A model generated the notes under the pieces. The model had not been told where the DNA came from and searched no databases. It was given only the letters and a program-made list of their open reading frames with translations. The translations under genes were made by a program, and so were the position numbers. 5,649 nt of DNA from Synechococcus sp. HW_metabat.54 (lineage in GTDB: Bacteria > Cyanobacteriota > Cyanobacteriia > PCC-6307 > Cyanobiaceae): positions 1 to 5,649 of the forward strand of contig JAAZVJ010000076.1 of assembly GCA_018623675.1 (NCBI GenBank), given 5' to 3'. Shown one piece after another: positions 1-5,649 of this stretch (position 1 is the stretch's first letter; every line of letters begins with the position of its first letter).

Positions 1-517
1 AGGGCTGCCGCTCAAAGTCGTCGGTGATGGCCCGGAACGCGCCCGCCTCGAAAAGCTGGCGGGTCCCACGGTTCAGATCTTGGGTCGCCAAAGCCAGGAG
101 CAGGTTGAAACTCTGCTCAGCCGTTGCCGGGCGTTTGTGTATGCCGGCCTGGAGGATTTCGGGATCGCGCCGGTGGAGGCCATGGCCTCCGGGGCTCCTG
201 TGATTGGCTTGGGCCGCGGCGGATTGCTCGACAGCGTTCGTTGTGCGGCCCGTGGCGACGCTCAGCCCACGGGTGTGTTGTTCCCTGAGCAGACCCCCGC
301 TTCGGTGGTGCAGGCAGTGGAGTGGTTCGAACAGCGCCAGCTTTGGCGTGATTTGGCTCCCGAACAGTTGCGGCAGTGGGCTGAGCGCTTCAGGCCAGAG
401 GCCTTTGCGTCTCGGTTTGAGACGTTGGTGCAACAGGCTTGGGAAGACCACTGTTCGGCCTGTGCCGTTGCGGCGAGTGACCCTGCCGACCTGCCCCAGT
501 TGGGCCCTTGCGGTTGA
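1..517 (+). CDS. GT4-family glycosyltransferase, C-terminal part (5' end outside window)
   Basis: This reading frame is open from the left edge to a TGA at 515-517 and gives the last 171 residues of a retaining, GT-B fold glycosyltransferase (glycosyltransferase group 1 / GT4). The fragment opens with the usual start of the nucleotide-sugar binding half, LPLKVVGDGPERARLEKLA, followed by VQILGR. The E-x7-E signature, EDFGIAPVE, lies at about residues 51-59 of the fragment, then AMASGAPVI and a glycine-rich GRGGLLDSV. In this family these elements bind the nucleotide and sugar of the donor. An internal ATG or TTG could be read as a start (for example TTG at 80), but homology continues upstream, so the true start lies outside the window. 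The protein probably acts on the cytoplasmic face of the inner membrane in polysaccharide assembly, because a lipid-carrier sugar transferase follows within a few bases. Donor and acceptor sugars cannot be told from this part. The C-terminal 15 residues or so are poorly conserved in type. Confidence 0.9.
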   Translation, partial: GLPLKVVGDGPERARLEKLAGPTVQILGRQSQEQVETLLSRCRAFVYAGLEDFGIAPVEAMASGAPVIGLGRGGLLDSVRCAARGDAQPTGVLFPEQTPASVVQAVEWFEQRQLWRDLAPEQLRQWAERFRPEAFASRFETLVQQAWEDHCSACAVAASDPADLPQLGPCG

Positions 518-522
518 GTAGA

Positions 523-1302
523 ATGAGACCCATGGGAGACAAGTTGGTCAATGCGCCGCGTCGTCTTGTGTTTCCCGCCAGTGGCGCCGTTTTGAGGAGA
601 AAGGCAAGTCGCCGCCACCTCGCGTTACTGGAAGCCCCGCCCTCGAAACTGTCGGCCAGGGCCTTGGTGCGTCAGCAGAGCACGACGGGCAGAAGTCTGA
701 AGCGCACCGGTGATGTGGTGTTTGCGCTTTCGGCGTTGCTGTTGGGTGCTCCGGTGTTTCTGCTGTTGGCCGTGCTGGTGAAGGTCAGTTCACCTGGCCC
801 CGTGTTTTACGTGCAGCGCAGGGTTGGCCGGGGCTATCGCCATTTCGGTTGCATCAAATTCCGCACCATGCGTCCTGATGCTGATCGGGTGTTGGCGAGT
901 GTGCTGGCGTCGTCGCCAGCCATGCAGGAAGAGTTTGAGCGTGATTTCAAGCTGCGTGAGGATCCACGCATCACGCCCATCGGTCGTTTTTTGCGTCGTT
1001 CGAGCCTTGATGAGCTGCCGCAGTTCATCAACGTGCTCCGCGGTGAGATGAGTGTGGTCGGCCCGCGTCCAATCGTGGACAAGGAAATTGATCGCTACGG
1101 CCCCTATATGGATGAAGTCTTGGCTGTGCGTCCCGGCCTGACTGGCCTTTGGCAGGTCAGTGGCCGGAACAATCTCAGCTATGCCAAACGGGTTCGCCTT
1201 GATGTGGCCTATGCCAGGGGGCGTTCATTCCTTTTGGATTTGGCGATCGTTCTGCGCACCTTTGGGGTCTTGCTGCTGCCCATGGATCGCGGTGCCTATT
1301 GA
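523..1302 (+). CDS. Polyprenyl-phosphate sugar phosphotransferase (bacterial sugar transferase, WcaJ/RfbP-like catalytic domain)
   Basis: From the ATG at 523 this is a 259-residue protein of the bacterial sugar transferase family. These enzymes transfer a sugar-1-phosphate from a nucleotide sugar to undecaprenyl phosphate and so start assembly of O-antigen, capsule or exopolysaccharide. About 60 basic, low-complexity residues come first. One hydrophobic segment follows at about residues 66-89 and ends in SSPGP, matching the re-entrant membrane helix of monotopic phosphoglycosyl transferases. Then come KFRTM, the catalytic Asp-Glu dyad in SLDELPQ (Asp163, Glu164), SVVGPRP and RPGLTGLWQVSGRN, all family hallmarks. 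The four-helix N-terminal half of full WcaJ/WbaP proteins is absent. Start choice: ATG 523 lies 5 nt after the upstream stop; TTG 508 would overlap that gene, and ATG 532 is also possible. No strong ribosome site decides between them, so translation may depend on the upstream gene. The sugar used (galactose, glucose or other) cannot be read from the sequence. Confidence 0.92.
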   Translation: MRPMGDKLVNAPRRLVFPASGAVLRRKASRRHLALLEAPPSKLSARALVRQQSTTGRSLKRTGDVVFALSALLLGAPVFLLLAVLVKVSSPGPVFYVQRRVGRGYRHFGCIKFRTMRPDADRVLASVLASSPAMQEEFERDFKLREDPRITPIGRFLRRSSLDELPQFINVLRGEMSVVGPRPIVDKEIDRYGPYMDEVLAVRPGLTGLWQVSGRNNLSYAKRVRLDVAYARGRSFLLDLAIVLRTFGVLLLPMDRGAY

Positions 1303-1306
1303 GGGG

Positions 1307-2353
1307 TCATCCTCTGGTGGCGACTTCAATCTGCGTGAAGATCACCGCCATTGGCCCCAGCAACCAGAGTGCTGCCAGCCGTCGACTGAGCAGCAGGATG
1401 CGGGCCACAGCGGCAGTATCGGCGCCTGGCTGATCAGCCGCTAACAGGGGTTTGTCGACCCAGCGATCGCCGTAGCGGTTGCGCCCACCGAGACACACAC
1501 CGGTGCAGTGGGCAAAGATCGCCTCGGCCCTTCCGGCATTGGGGGAGGGATCCGGCTCCCCGTCGCGCTCGGCCGCCTTCACCAGCTCTGGCCAGCGCGT
1601 CCAGGGTTGACTCACCAAAGGCAGGGTCACCATCACCAGCCGGCAAGGCAGCCAAACCATGAGGTCATCGAGCCGTGCCCCAGCGGTGCCAAGCCAGCGC
1701 AGTCGATCGCGCTTGTAGCCGAGCATCGAATCCAATGTGCTGGCGGCTTTGAAGCCCCAGGCAAGGGCTAAGGGCCCCGGTCCTGTAGGGAAGAGGCTCC
1801 ATGTCAGCAGGCCGAGCAGCATCCAGAACAGAGGAGCGAACAGGCCGTCCACGCTGTTTTCAGCGGCTGTTTCTGCTGCCGCACGCAGGATTTCGTTGCT
1901 GTTGAGATCGCGTGTGTCACGGCCCACGATCCACTTCAAGCGTTGTCTGGCGAGTGCCTCATCGTTGCGGTTGAGGGCTTCAAGCACCGCTTTGACCGCC
2001 TGCTCCAGGCTGCGCCCGGCCAAGGCACTGGCCAAACCAATGACGAGCAGGGATTGAAAAGGAACCATCAACCAGGTGGCTTCATCCATCCACCGCCCAA
2101 GCGCCAGTTGTTCCACCCACCAGCCACACAGTGCGCTGGCTCCCACCATCACAACGGTGATCACTCCTCCGCCAAGGCGAAGCTTCCAAGCGGTGTCCCC
2201 AGCCCATCGTTCCGCGAGCAGGCGAAGCCGTTGAATCCACCAACCCATCACCATCACCGGGTGGGTCCAGCTCATGGGATCACCGATCAGTCGATCCAGC
2301 AGAACGGCCAACAGCACCGTCGTTGCGGCCAGCAAGCTGGAGTTGGGATTCAT
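1307..2353 (-). CDS. cbiB: Adenosylcobinamide-phosphate synthase CbiB/CobD
   Basis: This 348-residue integral membrane protein belongs to the CbiB/CobD family. The family joins an aminopropanol-type linker to adenosylcobyric acid, giving adenosylcobinamide (phosphate), a late step of cobalamin or pseudocobalamin synthesis. Visible family motifs, in order, are DRLIGDP (residues 20-26) with HPV (31-33) and MG, VGRDT (143-147), ETAAENSVDG plus APLFW (161-177), Lys202, YKRDRLRWLGTAGARLDD (213-230) and SPNAG (270-274), then LGGRNRYGD. Hydrophobic segments lie near residues 7-24, 62-80, 92-112, 172-200, 230-246 and 325-342. The length is normal for the family. The ATG overlaps the stop of the upstream membrane-protein gene in an ATGA arrangement and has no Shine-Dalgarno sequence of its own, so translation is probably coupled. 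In the literature the name cobD is used for this enzyme in some species and for a different enzyme, threonine-phosphate decarboxylase, in others, so cbiB is the unambiguous symbol. Confidence 0.95.
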   Translation of the reverse strand: MNPNSSLLAATTVLLAVLLDRLIGDPMSWTHPVMVMGWWIQRLRLLAERWAGDTAWKLRLGGGVITVVMVGASALCGWWVEQLALGRWMDEATWLMVPFQSLLVIGLASALAGRSLEQAVKAVLEALNRNDEALARQRLKWIVGRDTRDLNSNEILRAAAETAAENSVDGLFAPLFWMLLGLLTWSLFPTGPGPLALAWGFKAASTLDSMLGYKRDRLRWLGTAGARLDDLMVWLPCRLVMVTLPLVSQPWTRWPELVKAAERDGEPDPSPNAGRAEAIFAHCTGVCLGGRNRYGDRWVDKPLLAADQPGADTAAVARILLLSRRLAALWLLGPMAVIFTQIEVATRG

Positions 2354-3432
2354 GGCGTCGCTTGGGCAGGCCTTGGGGCTTGTAGGAGCGCGAGGCAGAG
2401 GAATCCCGCCATCACGAGCGGCAGGGCAGCGCCGAGCGACAGCAGCTGACAGATCAGCCCAAGACCGATGCTCCCCACGACCCCCCCAATGGCTCCCGAT
2501 CGCAACAGCACCTGCCAGCGCAAGGGTGCATCGCCCAAGGATTTGAGCTGATCCACCAAGGCCGCATCACTGGCAGCTACCAAGGCACCAATGGGAATAA
2601 ACAGCAGCACGGCGACGAGCGGCGGCAGGGGTGTCTGGGTGAGCAGCAGTAGGCCAGCGATCAGTAAGTAGCGCCAGGCTTGATGCATGCCAGGCAGCAG
2701 CCCTACTGCGGTACGCCCGAATCCATAGGCAGCTAGCACCATGGCGAAGTCGAAGCATTTGCCTCCGTCCACCTGACGGACCCAGAGGGCTAGTAACGCA
2801 AACAAACCGCCCAACACCAGACCCTGCAGCATGCAGCGAGGATCGAATGGAAGACGCTGCGGGAGAGGGCTTGGAACAGGTTCTGGAGACTGTTCCCCCC
2901 GGGCTGCCACACCTGTCATCGGTAACAACAGCAGGAGTGCCGGCAAAAACTGACGAATGGCTGGAAACAGCAGGGCCGCCAGGAGGTTGCCCACCAGGGT
3001 GCCCATGTCCTGGCCACGCCGCAGCCGTTGCATCGTCGTGTTGGAGCTGCTCAGAAGCCGGCGCTCGATGGGGAGTGTGGAGACTTCACGGCCGAAACCG
3101 AATAGCACAACGGCGGCGTAACAACCCAGTAATGGCCATGTCTGACTAGCCGTTTTGGGGCCAATGCTCAAGCTGATGGCAATCAGGAGCACCACCGCCA
3201 GCAGTTGCAGGCCATAGCCCTTGGGATGCCGTTTGAGTTGCAGCAGAAGGGGGAGCGCCCCAAGGGCGGGTAGCAGGCTGTTGAGCAGGGGGGAGGGCGT
3301 CAATCCGCTCACCATCCAGGCCGTTGCCGCCAGGGTGAGATTGCCCCCGGCCTGCGTGGTGCCCAAGAGCAGGGAAGGCGCAGCACTCCGGAGCTTCGGC
3401 ATTGATGCAGAACCAGGGGGACGAAAGACCAT
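2350..3432 (-). CDS. Compact MFS-like multi-pass membrane protein, substrate unknown
   Basis: This 360-residue, very hydrophobic protein has roughly 12 predicted membrane segments: about residues 20-42, 46-65, 74-91, 98-114, 143-157, 159-173, 198-218, 225-245, 254-268, 270-288, 305-328 and 330-350. A proline-rich polar loop at about 174-197 splits them into two sets of six. That 6+6 layout with a central hydrophilic linker is typical of the major facilitator superfamily, although I see no clear textbook MFS signature. Charged patches include GFGREVSTLPIERR (112-125), RLRRGQD (136-142) and SDAALVDQLKSLGD (288-301). There is no signal peptide beyond the first helix. The chosen ATG has a purine-rich ribosome site just upstream; an internal ATG at residue 11 (position 3402) has none. 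The stop overlaps the cbiB start by 4 nt, which suggests a shared job in corrinoid or cobalt metabolism, but that is inference from context only. A transport role for another metabolite is equally possible. Confidence 0.85.
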   Translation of the reverse strand: MVFRPPGSASMPKLRSAAPSLLLGTTQAGGNLTLAATAWMVSGLTPSPLLNSLLPALGALPLLLQLKRHPKGYGLQLLAVVLLIAISLSIGPKTASQTWPLLGCYAAVVLFGFGREVSTLPIERRLLSSSNTTMQRLRRGQDMGTLVGNLLAALLFPAIRQFLPALLLLLPMTGVAARGEQSPEPVPSPLPQRLPFDPRCMLQGLVLGGLFALLALWVRQVDGGKCFDFAMVLAAYGFGRTAVGLLPGMHQAWRYLLIAGLLLLTQTPLPPLVAVLLFIPIGALVAASDAALVDQLKSLGDAPLRWQVLLRSGAIGGVVGSIGLGLICQLLSLGAALPLVMAGFLCLALLQAPRPAQATP

Positions 3433-3434
3433 GT

Positions 3435-3443
3435 CTCCACCTT
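3435..3443 (-). promoter_or_regulatory. Ribosome binding site of the MFS-like gene
   Basis: On the minus strand AAGGTGGAG ends 2 nt before the ATG at 3432. Its first seven bases differ from AAGGAGG at one position, with 4 nt left to the start codon. It is the only clear Shine-Dalgarno-like sequence before a minus-strand start in the window. It supports the upstream ATG over the internal one at 3402. Confidence 0.5.
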
Positions 3444-3528
3444 GGCCACAACGGCCTTGGTCTGCAGCAGGGGGTTGAAACGTTCAGGCCAGGCTCTCGC
3501 TGCCCAGTCGCTGTTTGGGGTGGAGGGA

Positions 3529-3552
3529 GAGGTGGGGCGTCTGCCCCACCTC
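3529..3552 (-). terminator. Hairpin downstream of ilvC, likely transcription terminator
   Basis: GAGGTGGGGC at 3529-3538 and GCCCCACCTC at 3543-3552 are perfect 10-bp complementary arms around a 4-nt loop, all but three pairs being G-C. The hairpin begins 20 nt after the ilvC stop and about 100 nt before the next gene on the same strand. It would therefore end the clpR-clpP3-ilvC message. There is no run of U residues after the stem; the minus-strand sequence that follows is C/T-mixed (TCCCTCCACCCC). It could instead be a 3'-end stabilising structure or an imperfect terminator with read-through. Confidence 0.6.
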
Positions 3553-3572
3553 CACGGATGCGCTAAGCGCGA

Positions 3573-5242
<1,670 letters not shown>

Positions 5243-5306
5243 GGGTTCGGTGGGGTGAAGGGAGAAAAGAAGCGGAACGAAGAAGAGGGTTTGGAGGAGC
5301 CTTGGC
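5243..5306 (-). other. Polypyrimidine spacer between clpR and clpP3
   Basis: The 64-nt gap read in the direction of transcription is strongly C/T-rich, with tracts such as CCCTCTTCTTCGTTCCGCTT and TCTTTTCTCCCTTCACCCC. No purine-rich ribosome binding site lies before the clpP3 ATG, and the sequence even holds CTCCTCC, which resembles the anti-Shine-Dalgarno sequence of 16S rRNA. Translation of clpP3 must therefore start without a standard Shine-Dalgarno pairing. No promoter elements or hairpin are evident to me. Confidence 0.5.
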
Positions 5307-5649
5307 TCAGACCGCCTGGCTCGGCAGCTCCTTACGACTGGTGAGGACGCGATCAATCAGGCCGTACTCAACAGCCTGTTGGGGGTTGAGATAGCTCATG
5401 CGGTCGGAATCCTGGGAGAGCTGCTCAACGCTGCGGCCGGTATTCGCTGCCAGGATTTCCAGCATCGAACGCTTGTTCTGGAGCACTTCCTTGGCTCGGA
5501 TCTGGATGTCCGTGGCTTGACCACGTGCGCCGCTTCGCGGTTGGTGGAGCACGATTGAGGAGTGGGGAAGGGCGGCCCTTTGGCCCTTCGTGCCTGCGGA
5601 AAGGATGACCGCTGCGGTGCCCATGGCCTGACCGATGCAGATGGTGTGC
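5307..5649 (-). CDS. clpR: ClpR, Clp core subunit with degenerate catalytic triad (partial, N-terminus outside window)
   Basis: The open frame from the right edge to the TGA at 5307-5309 gives the C-terminal 113 residues of a ClpP-family protein. Aligned without gaps to the neighbouring ClpP3, the nucleophile region [11 protein letters not shown] reads [11 protein letters not shown], so the catalytic serine is replaced by glycine. The histidine is kept in [11 protein letters not shown], but the catalytic aspartate of DTDRDYFLS becomes methionine in DSDRMSYLN. The rest of the fold signature is intact ([37 protein letters not shown]). This pattern identifies ClpR, the proteolytically inactive subunit that assembles with ClpP3 into the mixed heptameric rings of the cyanobacterial ClpP3/R core used with ClpC. 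It lies 64 nt upstream of clpP3 in the known clpR-clpP3 order. Its C-terminus ends ELPSQAV. The N-terminal half and start codon are outside the window. Confidence 0.92.
   Translation of the reverse strand, partial: HTICIGQAMGTAAVILSAGTKGQRAALPHSSIVLHQPRSGARGQATDIQIRAKEVLQNKRSMLEILAANTGRSVEQLSQDSDRMSYLNPQQAVEYGLIDRVLTSRKELPSQAV

Noticed and set aside
1463..1470. One GCGATCGC octamer, the HIP1 motif common in many cyanobacteria.
   Set aside because: I see only one exact copy, inside cbiB. A single copy neither shows enrichment nor marks a functional site.
1943..2449. A 168-codon plus-strand frame opposite cbiB and the end of the membrane-protein gene.
   Set aside because: It is antisense to two well-supported genes, and its His-, Pro- and Gln-rich composition is typical of a shadow frame.
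3560..3571. Small palindrome GCGCTAAGCGC just after the ilvC stop.
   Set aside because: Two 5-bp arms around a single base cannot form a stable hairpin in RNA, and the stronger hairpin at 3529-3552 better explains termination.
5243..5356. Upstream ATG that would extend ClpP3 by 38 residues with a hydrophobic stretch resembling a signal peptide.
   Set aside because: The extension overlaps the clpR coding end and precedes the conserved [14 protein letters not shown] start. ClpP3 is cytoplasmic, so the internal ATG is far more likely.

Overview
The window looks like a piece of a cyanobacterial chromosome, most likely a marine or brackish picocyanobacterium of the Synechococcus/Cyanobium type. 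The best evidence is the tandem ClpR/ClpP3 pair, in which one Clp core subunit has lost catalytic residues and its neighbour keeps the full triad. That arrangement is characteristic of cyanobacteria and plastids. The high-GC, tightly packed genes and the mostly absent Shine-Dalgarno sequences fit. The genus assignment is inference. No phage, transposon, CRISPR array, tRNA or rRNA is visible, and no intergenic gap exceeds about 140 bases.

Left arm, plus strand (1-1302): the C-terminal half of a GT4-type glycosyltransferase runs in from the left edge and is followed almost without a gap by a polyprenyl-phosphate sugar phosphotransferase. Together they look like the end of a surface-polysaccharide operon. 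The phosphotransferase would load the first sugar on the lipid carrier, and glycosyltransferases would extend the chain.

Right part, minus strand (1307-5649), in transcription order: clpR (cut by the right edge), clpP3, ilvC, a compact about 12-helix MFS-like membrane protein, and cbiB. clpR and clpP3 encode the two subunits of a mixed Clp proteolytic core. ilvC encodes ketol-acid reductoisomerase of branched-chain amino-acid synthesis. A perfect 10-bp hairpin 20 nt after ilvC probably ends the clpR-clpP3-ilvC unit. The membrane protein and cbiB (cobinamide synthesis in the B12/pseudo-B12 pathway) overlap by 4 nt (ATGA) and form a second, translationally coupled unit. cbiB meets the plus-strand sugar transferase tail to tail with only 4 bp between stop codons.

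Most of the window is ordinary housekeeping sequence. The points most worth following are the uncharacterised transporter-like protein coupled to cbiB, the degenerate ClpR active site, the polypyrimidine spacer between clpR and clpP3, and the closely abutting convergent gene ends. I did not find a convincing new system.
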